A stretch of 12,942 nt of DNA, taken from Saccharicrinis sp. UBA6048 (GTDB taxonomy: Bacteria > Bacteroidota > Bacteroidia > Bacteroidales > Marinilabiliaceae). The DNA lies in assembly GCA_002429115.1 (NCBI GenBank), contig DIYS01000032.1:1-12942 (forward strand), read 5' to 3'. The notes under the pieces were generated by a model that made no database searches, was not told the DNA's origin, and worked only from the letters and a program-made list of their open reading frames with translations. A program made the translations under genes and the position numbers. Below are positions 1 through 7,368 of the stretch, piece after piece. Numbering within the stretch: the stretch's first letter is position 1; each line of letters opens with the position of its first letter.

Positions 1-720
1 CCGCATCACACCATCAGTGACGTTGCTTTAGTCGGTGGCGGTTCCTTTCCTCAACCAGGTGAAATATCACTCGCCCATAACGGCGTTTTATTCCTGGATG
101 AGTTACCCGAATTCAAACGAACTGTGCTTGAGGTGATGCGCCAACCTCTTGAAGACCGACGCATCAGCATCTCCCGGGCGAAGTTCACCATTGATTATCC
201 CGCCAGCTTTATGTTGGTTTCATCGATGAACCCTTGTCCGTGTGGCTACTTCAATCATCCTGAAAAGAAGTGCGTATGTAGCCCGGGCGTGGTTCAAAAG
301 TATCTCAGCAAAATATCAGGCCCCTTATTAGATCGTATTGATCTGCATATTGAAGTGGTTCCGGTACCATTTAACAAACTTGCCGAAGCTCCTCCAAGCG
401 AGAGTAGTGTTGACGTACGTGAGCGAGTAATTAAAGCACGAGACATCCAAAATGAGCGTTTTAAAGAAAATGATTCGATCCATTGTAATGCGCAAATGAG
501 CAGTCGCTTACTCTCTAAATATGCCATGCCCGATGAGGCAGGAATGCAAATACTAAAGACCGCCATGGAAAAACTGGACCTTTCAGCGCGCGCCTATGAC
601 CGGATATTAAAAGTTTCGCGCACCATCGCTGATCTGGAGCAAAGCGACACCATTCTGTCGCACCACATTGCAGAAGCGGTTCAGTATCGGAGCTTAGATC
701 GATCTAATTGGGGTGCTTAA
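1..720 (+). CDS. comM: YifB/ComM-family Mg-chelatase-like AAA+ ATPase, 3' part
   Basis: The reading frame is open from the first base, so the 5' end lies outside the window and 239 C-terminal residues are present. The visible part begins within the ATPase core: Walker B (GVLFLDELPEF), a sensor-1 region followed by a cysteine cluster (NPCPCG, then CVC about 10 residues later), and the arginine-finger segment PLLDRIDLHIEV. It ends in the Mg_chelatase_C helical domain (LSARAYDRILKVSRTIADLE). Known for the family: ComM is a hexameric helicase that helps branch migration of incoming DNA during natural transformation, and YifB homologues are widespread even where competence is unproven. A role in DNA uptake here is inferred from family only. 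The gene ends in TAA 156 bases before the next start. An ATG at 124 is internal and not the start. Confidence 0.95.
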   Translation, partial: PHHTISDVALVGGGSFPQPGEISLAHNGVLFLDELPEFKRTVLEVMRQPLEDRRISISRAKFTIDYPASFMLVSSMNPCPCGYFNHPEKKCVCSPGVVQKYLSKISGPLLDRIDLHIEVVPVPFNKLAEAPPSESSVDVRERVIKARDIQNERFKENDSIHCNAQMSSRLLSKYAMPDEAGMQILKTAMEKLDLSARAYDRILKVSRTIADLEQSDTILSHHIAEAVQYRSLDRSNWGA

Positions 721-876
721 TGTAAGCTATAGTTGTTCGTTTCAAGTAAAGTGCGCTAGCCCTTATATGTAATTCCCCATTTGGGAAAGATATTTCTATG
801 AACAAAATTCGCTTTCAGTCGTTTCATTAGTAGGGATTTGCAGAGCATTTAACAACCTGTGGGAAAAATTGGGAAA

Positions 877-1521
877 ATGACTAAGCAACTAAAAGCTATT
901 CAAATAATTGGAATTAAAGCGCCGGTATTTGTCAGCGAGGAAGGTAAGGTGTACTACAATGAAAAAGAAAAGCACCAAACCTTAATTAAAGGTAAAAACC
1001 ATAAGCATGGATACTACCAGGTATCCATTGAAAACAAGCGAATGTACGTACATAAACTTGTTGCACAAGCCTTTGTGCCGAACAACAAACCTGTATCGAA
1101 CAAAATTGTGTTTCATAAAGACAATAACACACTAAATAATCATTACACAAATCTATTCTGGGGTAGTAAAAGCGAGACCTATGAACGAATCCGGCAACTG
1201 CGAAAGGAAGAACTCAAAGATCCGAACTACAGAGGCACTTCAAAGATTTCTGGTGAGGAAGCTGTAAAAATTGCTAAACGTCTGGATAACGGGGAGAAAG
1301 CCAAAGTCATTTGTAAGGAATACGGTGTTTCTGAAATGAGTATTGCACGAATCAGAAAGCGCTATTGTAAGAAAAAATCAGCATCACCAAGATATGGCGA
1401 TGATGTGAAAGAAATGGTTAAACGCTTATTAGAATATCATCGACCAATTGATGTTGCCCGAAGTACTGGTATCCGATATGAGACCATCCTCAAATGGAGC
1501 AAGAAGTACAAGAAATCATAG
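877..1521 (+). CDS. Free-standing HNH endonuclease-like protein with two HTH segments
   Basis: The protein has 214 residues from ATG 877; a GTG at 859 would add six residues, and I prefer the ATG because of its A-rich leader. The N-terminal ~45 residues resemble a NUMOD-type strand pattern (VFVSEEGKVYY). An HNH_3-like core follows: VHKLVAQAF (H59), VFHKD (H80), then NN at 87-88 and the closing NLFWGS, matching the family's H..HxD..NN..NLxW layout. Two basic segments with HTH character come next, around 124-165 (KVICKEYGVSEMSIARIRKRY) and 173-214 (DVARSTGIRYETILKWSKKY). Known: such proteins are nicking or homing endonucleases that recognise long sites. The gene stands alone between comM and ppa, with no recombinase or phage gene nearby. 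It is lysine- and A-rich compared with comM, which fits transfer. Activity and target are unknown; it could instead be a DNA-binding protein with a decayed nuclease. Confidence 0.8.
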   Translation: MTKQLKAIQIIGIKAPVFVSEEGKVYYNEKEKHQTLIKGKNHKHGYYQVSIENKRMYVHKLVAQAFVPNNKPVSNKIVFHKDNNTLNNHYTNLFWGSKSETYERIRQLRKEELKDPNYRGTSKISGEEAVKIAKRLDNGEKAKVICKEYGVSEMSIARIRKRYCKKKSASPRYGDDVKEMVKRLLEYHRPIDVARSTGIRYETILKWSKKYKKS

Positions 1522-1540
1522 TATAGTAATATTAATGACG

Positions 1541-1548
1541 TAATTTTG
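1541..1548 (+). promoter_or_regulatory. Candidate Bacteroidota -7 promoter box for ppa
   Basis: TAATTTTG matches the Bacteroidota sigma-factor consensus TAnnTTTG exactly and lies 39 bases before the ppa start codon, which would give a leader of roughly 30 nt. No TTG-type -33 element is seen 19-21 bases upstream, so this is only a candidate. The AT-rich background makes chance matches fairly common. Confidence 0.35.
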
Positions 1549-1587
1549 ACCTCGATTTAGAATCTAATTCAACAAATTGAAAACTAT

Positions 1588-2262
1588 ATGACAACTAACA
1601 GCTTAATGGACCCTATTGGACGATTAATGGGCTTAAGGTATAAATCTCATCCGTGGCATGGCATTGATATCGGTGATAATGCGCCAGACATTTTAACTTG
1701 CTTTATTGAGGTTGTACCAACCGATACCGTTAAATATGAAGTAGATAAAGTTAGTGGATACCTTCGTATTGATCGCCCTCAGAAATACTCAAACGTTGTT
1801 CCTGTACCTTATGGTTTTATTCCCCAGACCTATTGTGGAAAATTAGTAGGAAAATACTGTGCCGATAAAACCGGCAAAAAAGATATAGTTGGTGATGGTG
1901 ACCCGTTGGATATACTTGTCTTAACTGAAAAAGATATTCCGCATGGAGATGTTTTGGCGCAAGTAAGACCAATTGGTGGATTCAGAATGCTGGATGGTAA
2001 TGAAGCAGATGACAAAATAATATCGGTTCTTAAGAACGACGTTGTATATGGCGAATATAATGACATCAGCGACATGCCAGAAATGGTGATCAAACGACTT
2101 AAGCACTATTTCCTGACTTACAAAGATATGCCAGGATTAAGTAAAGAGTCTGAGATTACACATGTTTACAATGCTGAGGAAGCAAAAGAGGTTATCAAAT
2201 TATCGATCAAAGATTATGAGAACCGATTTGAAGGACTTCGTAAGGCACTATCAACGTATTAG
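1588..2262 (+). CDS. ppa: Inorganic pyrophosphatase, family I
   Basis: This cytoplasmic enzyme hydrolyses pyrophosphate to two phosphates, pulling biosynthetic reactions forward. The family I signature is clear: GDGDPLDIL with metal-binding aspartates D103, D105 and D108, the upstream active-site motif VPYGFIPQ (Y75), and later acidic residues D136 and D141 in the RMLDGNEADDK segment. The C-terminal helix carries KRLKHYFLTYKD. At 224 residues it is longer than the ~175-residue Escherichia coli enzyme, with extra N- and C-terminal sequence as in several Bacteroidota homologues. The start at 1588 has an A-rich leader (GAAAACTAT) and no Shine-Dalgarno. It follows the HNH gene by 66 bases but probably has its own promoter, and a hairpin lies just past its stop. 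Confidence 0.96.
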   Translation: MTTNSLMDPIGRLMGLRYKSHPWHGIDIGDNAPDILTCFIEVVPTDTVKYEVDKVSGYLRIDRPQKYSNVVPVPYGFIPQTYCGKLVGKYCADKTGKKDIVGDGDPLDILVLTEKDIPHGDVLAQVRPIGGFRMLDGNEADDKIISVLKNDVVYGEYNDISDMPEMVIKRLKHYFLTYKDMPGLSKESEITHVYNAEEAKEVIKLSIKDYENRFEGLRKALSTY

Positions 2263-2275
2263 AAACCAATTGCTA

Positions 2276-2306
2276 CTTCCTTAGCATCTTCGAGATGCTT
2301 AGGAAG
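2276..2306. terminator. Hairpin between convergent ppa and histidine kinase genes
   Basis: Arms CTTCCTTAGCATCT (2276-2289) and AGATGCTTAGGAAG (2293-2306) pair with one mismatch around a TCG loop. It lies 13 bases after the ppa stop and contains the stop codon of the convergent kinase gene (2299-2301). U-runs on either side are short (TTTGG on the plus strand), so strong intrinsic termination is not certain. Position and symmetry fit a shared bidirectional terminator. Confidence 0.7.
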
Positions 2307-3549
2307 TTTGGTGGAAGGTCAACTCAAAAATATGCTCTGAGCCTTTTTGCTGATAGCTGATTGAGATACCGGAAATATCACAAATACGCTTAACAATTGA
2401 TAAGCCAATACCTAAGGAATGTGGGTGTTGGCTATTTTTTTTGAATCGCCCAAACAGCTTTTCAGGTTCAAACTCAGAGGCCAGACCACTGTTGGCAATT
2501 ATTAATCGGTTGGCATGAATAGAAATATTAATATACCCGCCCTCCGTATTGTGCCGGATGGCATTCTTCAGTATATTCTGAACTAGGGTATGAGCTAACG
2601 AACGGTTCATAATCACCTTAATTGGCTCGTTATCCTTACGCTCTATGTTCAACTCCGATTCTTCGATCATTGGTTGTAGATTCTCCAACTCCACAGAAAT
2701 AATCTGGTTAATTGAAACATGCTCATTATTGGCAAAAATCCGATTATCCAACTTCGCCAGAAAAATTAGTGCCTGGTTTATTTTCGACAGACGATTAGTG
2801 GTTTCAATGAGTCCGGCCACCAACTTAATCTGATCCTCGGTCAGGTTATCCGCTTGTATTAATTCATCCAGTTTGGTAGTAATAATAGCCAAAGGCGTTT
2901 GCAGTTCGTGCGAGGTGTTCTCGGTATATTCTTTTAAGCGCACATAATCTTCTTTGATTTTTCGATCCATCGCGTTGAAAACATCATTGAGTTGCTCAAA
3001 TTCATCAACATCTGATGGCATCAAATCCAGTCGGTTATCTTTGTTAACATCAAAGGTGCGCAACTTGGCAATGGTATCGTAAAAGACAGATAAGGAATAC
3101 TTTATGGAGGCTCGATTAACCAAATAGAGGATTAGAAAAAACAGAACCGGAAACACTGTAAGCATGAGTGTGAACTTCATCACCATCAGATCGGCCGGCG
3201 CCGTTGACCGGAGTACCTCATATCTGATGATTTGATCATTGTGCGGTTTGAAATATTCCAGCTTTCTGTAAAAGTCGAATCCCTCATTTATTTGACTCTT
3301 AATAACAGTATCGCGAAACGAATAGGTAATCGTTTCAACCTTACTTTGAAGTGTATCAATTTTTACATCGGCAAAACTCAAATCAGAAATCCGGGAGTTT
3401 TCAACAACTCGCTGCGCCTCTAACAGTTCGTTATCAAACATTTTATTGACCGCATACCTTATAAAATAATAGCCTCCCAAACTGCCAAATAAAAAAAAGA
3501 ATATACTGGCAGATATAAAATTAAGTCCGGTTTTCTTTAATAGTTTCAT
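2299..3549 (-). CDS. Two-component sensor histidine kinase
   Basis: This 416-residue inner-membrane kinase has a TM helix at about 12-32, a ~90-residue periplasmic sensor region without a recognised fold, and a second TM helix at about 122-145. A HAMP-like linker leads to the HisKA dimer domain with H-box NTSHELQTPL (phosphorylated H214). The ATPase domain shows N-box residues N325 and N329 (VQNILKNAIRHN), a G1 box reduced to ANSG (353-355), an F-box-like LFGRF, and the G2 box SLGIGLSIVKR. This is the usual layout of the small OmpR-partner kinases. It lies 96 bases downstream of the response regulator on the same strand and is surely its partner. The signal sensed is unknown. Its last codons form one arm of the terminator shared with ppa. 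Confidence 0.95.
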   Translation of the reverse strand: MKLLKKTGLNFISASIFFFLFGSLGGYYFIRYAVNKMFDNELLEAQRVVENSRISDLSFADVKIDTLQSKVETITYSFRDTVIKSQINEGFDFYRKLEYFKPHNDQIIRYEVLRSTAPADLMVMKFTLMLTVFPVLFFLILYLVNRASIKYSLSVFYDTIAKLRTFDVNKDNRLDLMPSDVDEFEQLNDVFNAMDRKIKEDYVRLKEYTENTSHELQTPLAIITTKLDELIQADNLTEDQIKLVAGLIETTNRLSKINQALIFLAKLDNRIFANNEHVSINQIISVELENLQPMIEESELNIERKDNEPIKVIMNRSLAHTLVQNILKNAIRHNTEGGYINISIHANRLIIANSGLASEFEPEKLFGRFKKNSQHPHSLGIGLSIVKRICDISGISISYQQKGSEHIFELTFHQTS

Positions 3550-3560
3550 ACAAGTTTAAC

Positions 3561-3611
3561 TTGGGTTTGGAGTTTCGGGTTTGGGGTTTTGAGTTTGGGG
3601 TTTGGGGTTTT
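3561..3611 (+). repeat. Degenerate GGGTTT / GGGGTTT array between regulator and kinase genes
   Basis: On the plus strand five runs of three or four G (3563-3565, 3577-3579, 3583-3586, 3597-3600, 3604-3607) alternate with TTT, in units such as GGGTTTGG, CGGGTTT and GGGGTTT. Loops between the runs are 3-11 nt, so it is not a canonical tight G-quadruplex but could form a looser one. The genes run on the minus strand, so the mRNA carries the C-rich complement and the template strand is G-rich. It occupies much of the 96-base gap; a 13-base palindrome (3551-3563) lies between it and the kinase start. Confidence 0.8.
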
Positions 3612-3645
3612 CAATACGACAGTTATCCAATTCGACAATTAAAAA

Positions 3646-4320
3646 TCACGCATCTGTAAATTTATAGCCTACGCCATACACATTCTTTATATAATCGTTG
3701 CAGCCAGACTTAATTAACTTCTTACGCAGGTTCTTAATGTGCGAATAAATCAAGTCATCGGTGAAGCCGTAATCCATAAAATCTTTGGACATATGCTCAC
3801 CAATACCGGTTTTCGTTAATACCCTGTTTTTGTTGGCAATAAAATACACCAGTAAATCAAACTCCTTCTTTGTTAAATCCAGCGGATTTCCACTGACTTT
3901 AACCAATAACTCACCGGGTATTATTTCCAGCTCGTTAAACTCTATCTTTTCTTCGCCTTTAAAATGTACGCGCCGTATTACAGATTTAAGACGGGCATTT
4001 AACTCCGGCATCTGGAAAGGCTTCGTGAGATAATCATCAGCTCCAAGCTCTAATCCTTCTACCTTGTTTTCAATGCTATCGCGCGCCGAAACAATGATAA
4101 TACCCGATTGTAAATTGTCTCTTTTTACCTTTCGTACAACATCTAAGCCATTACCATCGGGCAAGTTAAGATCAAGTATAATGATGTCAAAGCTTGCTTC
4201 CACGGCCTCAAGTGCTTGCGCAACCGTGTCAGTTATCTCACAAAAATGCCCCTCTTTCTGCAGAAAGTCCTGTATGCTTTGTGCCAATTGTGGTTCATCT
4301 TCTACAACAAGTATTTTCAT
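3646..4320 (-). CDS. OmpR/PhoB-family response regulator
   Basis: This 224-residue cytoplasmic transcription factor has a receiver domain (1-~118) with the acidic pair E7/D8, phosphoacceptor D50 in IIILDLNLPDG, switch residue S78 (IIVSARD), and K100 in the DYLTKPF motif. The C-terminal winged-helix domain (~125-224) contains DLTKKEFDLLVYF and the recognition region DDLIYSHIKNLRKKL, and ends with the typical NVYGVGYKF hairpin. All key residues are intact. It precedes its kinase by 96 bases. Only 57 bases separate it from the upstream membrane-protein gene, and a terminator-like hairpin with a U-run fills most of that space, leaving little room for a conventional promoter. Its regulon is unknown; adjacency to haem genes suggests but does not prove a link. 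Confidence 0.96.
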   Translation of the reverse strand: MKILVVEDEPQLAQSIQDFLQKEGHFCEITDTVAQALEAVEASFDIIILDLNLPDGNGLDVVRKVKRDNLQSGIIIVSARDSIENKVEGLELGADDYLTKPFQMPELNARLKSVIRRVHFKGEEKIEFNELEIIPGELLVKVSGNPLDLTKKEFDLLVYFIANKNRVLTKTGIGEHMSKDFMDYGFTDDLIYSHIKNLRKKLIKSGCNDYIKNVYGVGYKFTDA

Positions 4321-4324
4321 GTAT

Positions 4325-4365
4325 AAAAAATTCGAAGACCAAAGACCCTGCCCGAGTCCTTAGTC
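4325..4365 (-). terminator. Terminator or attenuator hairpin between the haem cluster and the response regulator
   Basis: Read on the minus strand, GACTAAGGACTC (4365-4354), loop GGGCA, then GGGTCTTTGGTC (4348-4337) pair over 12 bp with three G-U wobbles. After 6 nt comes TTTTTT (4330-4325). The wobbles become A-C mismatches on the plus strand, so the structure is specific to the minus-strand transcript. It starts 12 nt past the membrane protein's stop and its U-run ends 4 nt before the regulator ATG. Confidence 0.7.
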
Positions 4366-4377
4366 GTCATCGTAAAA

Positions 4378-4821
4378 CTAAATGCCATACCTGGCAATAT
4401 TCATCGCCATCGAAACAATGATCATTGCGAATGCTATACCAAAGTAAAGCAGATTTTTCTTAAAAATTAACTGTGGTGTATGACTGCTTCGTGCAAATAC
4501 CCAGCCTATATGACTCACAACCAATGTGAATACCATCAGAATAAAATGCTCCACTGCCCAAAAACGTCCGCGAGCAATCTGATGCTGGTATATTTCAATT
4601 TCACCACTACCATATTCCGACATATACATTACAAAAAGCACCGTTCCTAACACCAACTGCAAATACAGCAGAAGCGTTGTTATTAAAGGAAGCCTGACAT
4701 CTGTGCGCGATAATATGACTCGATCTAACAAACCAAAGATTGCTCTAACCAATACAATTCCTGTAAGGATGCAAGTCACAAAACTCGTAACAATATGCAG
4801 TATCAGAACAAAGTTTTTCAT
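4378..4821 (-). CDS. Four-helix membrane protein with conserved-type histidines, haem operon
   Basis: The 147 residues form four predicted TM helices, at about 3-27, 45-67, 88-109 and 122-142. Histidines lie within or near the membrane: H9 in helix 1 (LILHIVTS), H92 (AVEHFILM) and H104 (VVSHIGW) in helix 3, plus H80 in a loop. Paired intramembrane histidines would suit haem b binding, and short proteins of this kind beside hemG/hemH are often labelled cytochrome B-like in Bacteroidota; I recognise the type, not a proven function. Its ATG overlaps the hemG stop as ATGA, so the two are translationally coupled. It might take electrons from HemG or help haem handling. It is not an obvious HemJ, whose motifs differ, and HemG already covers that step. 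Confidence 0.8.
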   Translation of the reverse strand: MKNFVLILHIVTSFVTCILTGIVLVRAIFGLLDRVILSRTDVRLPLITTLLLYLQLVLGTVLFVMYMSEYGSGEIEIYQHQIARGRFWAVEHFILMVFTLVVSHIGWVFARSSHTPQLIFKKNLLYFGIAFAMIIVSMAMNIARYGI

Positions 4822-6188
4822 TTAGAAATTGCTTTAGCGATATCACTTGCCTGACGAATACGATCAGCCATGCCAATTCCATCACGCAAATTTCCCGCAA
4901 TAATTAAACCCGGATAACTCTTCTGCACCTCATCAATAGCCTTGAATCGCTCGCCTGAATTAACTTCGTATTGAGGGATGGCATGTTCGTATCGTTTTAT
5001 TTTTACCAGATCTGGCTTAAACTCTTCTAATTGCATTAGGTCGATGAATTCCCGCTCTAGTACCTTCATCAGGTTGTGATCATTCAAATCACAAAGTTGT
5101 TCGTTTCGCACGCCTCCCATAAAGATGGTTAGCAAAGCACCACCTTTGGGCGCACGCTCTTTAAACAATGATGACATGAATAAAACACCTAGTAAATCCC
5201 TTTTTTCCTTATGAGGAATCAATCCCCCAAAGCCATTAAGTGCCATTCCATTCCATTGGTTAAACCCTAATGAAACCTCCACAGTTCTGGCATACTTAAG
5301 GTTGGTCAGATGTGCCATTTGATCCGGATCAATAAACGGCAGTGCTTGCTCTAGCCCAACGGAGCCAAAGGTTGTAACAACTTTATCAGCACTTAACTCT
5401 TTCTCGTGACCATCTTCGATGTAACTAACAGTGTACTTACCATCGGATGGTTTTACCACCACATTATCAACACCAAAACTAAAATTATCTGATCCGGCAC
5501 TTTCCAGCAATGCTGTGGACAAACCACTCAGACCTCCTTCGATTGAAAATACAGCTCTGTCCGTACGTTTTTCTAATTCCGTTTTAGGCTCTTTGGCTTT
5601 TTTACGGGCACCACCGATAAAACTGCCATACTTTTGTTCCAGGTTATACAATTTTGGCATTGCATAGCGCGTTACCAACTTGGCAGGATCACCGGCATAA
5701 ATACCAATAATAAATGGATCGATGGCATAATCGAGAAAGCTATCTCCCATGCGACGCTTCACCAATTCGGCCAATGTTTCATCCTCATTAGCTCCTTTTT
5801 TACGAAATGGCTCACCCAATATTCTGAATTTGTCTTTGAGCGTAAATAGCGGTGTTGATATGGCCGACGTTGGACTATGCGGTAAGGCATGCCATTTGCC
5901 ATTCTTTAGTACGTATCTGATTTTTACCAGATCGTTTCCTTTTTCTACTTTAATGGCATCACCTAAATCATCAAAAAGACTGACAACCTCGGGGTGGGAG
6001 ACAATGCCAGAATTTGGTCCTGACTCAAAAACAAAGCCCTTCTCAGCTTGCGTATGCACTACACCACCATGCCTCTCTTGCTTTTCAAGCACTTTAAACG
6101 CAATGCCTTTTTTATTTAGATGATGTGCCAATGTTAATCCTGTAACACCAGCACCCAGTATAATCACCGGATAATGTTCTTTACTCAT
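4818..6188 (-). CDS. hemG: Protoporphyrinogen oxidase, FAD-dependent
   Basis: This 456-residue flavoenzyme oxidises protoporphyrinogen IX (or coproporphyrinogen III in the coproporphyrin-dependent branch) late in haem synthesis. The N-terminal Rossmann motif ILGAGVTGLTLA (G12, G14, G17) is followed by the acidic residue ending strand 2 (LEK, E35) and the GG pair at 41-42 typical of the amine-oxidase/HemY fold. The C-terminal FAD-contact motif AGNLRDGIGMADRIRQA (432-447) is intact. Length is normal for the HemY-type enzyme, which Bacteroidota genomes commonly label hemG. No signal peptide or TM helix is seen, so it is soluble or peripheral. It overlaps hemH by 8 bases at its start and the small membrane-protein gene by 4 bases at its end, indicating one operon. 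Confidence 0.94.
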   Translation of the reverse strand: MSKEHYPVIILGAGVTGLTLAHHLNKKGIAFKVLEKQERHGGVVHTQAEKGFVFESGPNSGIVSHPEVVSLFDDLGDAIKVEKGNDLVKIRYVLKNGKWHALPHSPTSAISTPLFTLKDKFRILGEPFRKKGANEDETLAELVKRRMGDSFLDYAIDPFIIGIYAGDPAKLVTRYAMPKLYNLEQKYGSFIGGARKKAKEPKTELEKRTDRAVFSIEGGLSGLSTALLESAGSDNFSFGVDNVVVKPSDGKYTVSYIEDGHEKELSADKVVTTFGSVGLEQALPFIDPDQMAHLTNLKYARTVEVSLGFNQWNGMALNGFGGLIPHKEKRDLLGVLFMSSLFKERAPKGGALLTIFMGGVRNEQLCDLNDHNLMKVLEREFIDLMQLEEFKPDLVKIKRYEHAIPQYEVNSGERFKAIDEVQKSYPGLIIAGNLRDGIGMADRIRQASDIAKAISK

Positions 6189-7098
6189 TAACCACTCGCT
6201 TTAAAGTTTCGATAAATAAGGGATGTGCTACAGGAATTTCCACCCTGGAAATATGGTCAACCCTGTCATCCTTTTTATAAATATCGACCAACTTAATATT
6301 TAAATCGTAAACTGTTTCTAAACATTCGGTGGTAAAACTCAATGGGATCATAACCACCTTTCTTGCACCACCGGCTACCAACTCTTCCAAATGATCATCC
6401 GTATCGGGCCCCACCCATTTGACAGGCCCTACGCGCGACTGAAATGCTACTTCGTAAGGACGTTGCATCATATCGGCCAGTCGCTTGGACATGTGCCTTA
6501 CGGTATCAGGATATTTATCGCCACGCTTAACCCCGTACATTGGGATGGCGTGAGCTGTAAATAAGAGCAATGGATTTTCCACGCCTTCGTTGGCAATATG
6601 CTCTTCAATTAATGTCTTCCAATACTCAAGAAACTTTGGATGTACGCTGTAGTCGCAAATCTCACGAATGCTGATGCCATTCAATTTTTTAGCTGCCTTA
6701 TTCACATCATTAAAAACAGACGTGGTGGTTGTATCGCTGGCCTGCGGGTACATTGTGATTACCTGAATATCATCAACCCCATCGTCGGCCATCTTTTTCA
6801 TGACATCTTTAATAAAAGGTGGTGTATATGAATAGGCCGTATATACGGGCATTTCAGAAGATTGAGCCAAAGCAACACCAGCCGCTTCGGTATGTTTGAT
6901 AATTGGAGTTCCGCCTATCAGCTGATATTTTTCCCAGGATGCAGGATGTCTTTTTTTAGCAATCATATTGGCCACAAATTGCCGTAAACCAAAAGGCAGT
7001 GGTAGTATGTACTTATCACTAAACATATTTTTAAGGAACAGCCTCATTTCTTCTATCGACTGCGGTCCACCCATATTAACCAGAAGTATCCCCTTCAT
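6181..7098 (-). CDS. hemH: Ferrochelatase
   Basis: This enzyme inserts ferrous iron into the porphyrin ring. The 305 residues begin with the family start KGILLVNMGGP and contain IGGTPIIKHT (61-70) and YPQASDTTT. The catalytic histidine H183 is in LLLFTAHAIP, which differs from the common FSAHGLP/FSAHGIP by A for G. FQSRVGPVKWVGPDTDDHLEEL and the signature PLSFTTECLETVYDL (E258, E261) follow. The length is at the short end of the family but no core block is missing. It is the first gene of a tightly overlapping unit with hemG, so iron insertion and the preceding oxidation are made together. The roughly 170 bases upstream, back to the terminator at 7267, should hold its promoter, but I found no convincing -33/-7 pair. 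Confidence 0.95.
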   Translation of the reverse strand: MKGILLVNMGGPQSIEEMRLFLKNMFSDKYILPLPFGLRQFVANMIAKKRHPASWEKYQLIGGTPIIKHTEAAGVALAQSSEMPVYTAYSYTPPFIKDVMKKMADDGVDDIQVITMYPQASDTTTTSVFNDVNKAAKKLNGISIREICDYSVHPKFLEYWKTLIEEHIANEGVENPLLLFTAHAIPMYGVKRGDKYPDTVRHMSKRLADMMQRPYEVAFQSRVGPVKWVGPDTDDHLEELVAGGARKVVMIPLSFTTECLETVYDLNIKLVDIYKKDDRVDHISRVEIPVAHPLFIETLKRVVNE

Positions 7099-7266
7099 AC
7101 AAATGTGCGATTTAGTTAATCATCTCTATCGGAAAATTAAACACCAAGATAGGCAGAAAGGTTGAGAAAGTTGGATGATGAAGAGGATTTTTCCTGCCAG
7201 AAAGGAGTAGGTAGGAGTTGTAGTTATTTCAAGTACGGCTTGATTAATCAGTGAATAGACCACAGC

Positions 7267-7313
7267 AAAAAAGAAAGGGCATCCGTAAAACGCAAATATT
7301 ACGAACACCCTTT
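7267..7313 (-). terminator. Strong rho-independent terminator of the lipoprotein cluster
   Basis: On the minus strand AAAGGGTGTTCGTAA (7313-7299) pairs with TTACGGATGCCCTTT (7288-7274) over 15 bp with three G-U wobbles and a 10-nt loop, then C and TTTTTT (7272-7267). The wobbles would be A-C mismatches on the other strand, so it acts on minus-strand transcripts. It lies about 55 bases past the stop of the 262-residue lipoprotein gene and isolates that cluster from hemH downstream. Confidence 0.88.
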
Positions 7314-7368
7314 GCAAGCTTTCCCGTTTAGGATTTTTAGCTATACTTTAAATTTGTTTTAACGACAA

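Noticed and set aside
770..790. TTCCC-CATTT-GGGAA as terminator of comM
   Set aside because: The stem is only 5 bp and no U-run follows directly; too weak to call.
3561..3611. CRISPR-like or canonical G-quadruplex call for the GGGTTT array
   Set aside because: Units are short and degenerate with no spacers, and two G-run loops exceed 7 nt, so neither label is justified.
4064..4421. Plus-strand open frames across the response regulator start
   Set aside because: They are shadows of the regulator gene, whose receiver motifs are intact on the minus strand.
4378..4821. HemJ-type protoporphyrinogen oxidase
   Set aside because: The helix count fits, but typical HemJ motifs are not seen and a full HemG is encoded next to it.
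5749..6123. 124-residue plus-strand open frame
   Set aside because: It lies entirely antisense to hemG, whose FAD motifs confirm the minus-strand reading.
7099..7266. hemH promoter
   Set aside because: No TTG/TAnnTTTG pair with 19-21 base spacing was found; partial matches are no better than chance in this AT-rich stretch.
7126..7317. 63-residue minus-strand open frame between hemH and the lipoprotein gene
   Set aside because: It overlaps the strong terminator at 7267-7313, has no family resemblance and an unlikely hydrophobic composition; it is most likely chance.
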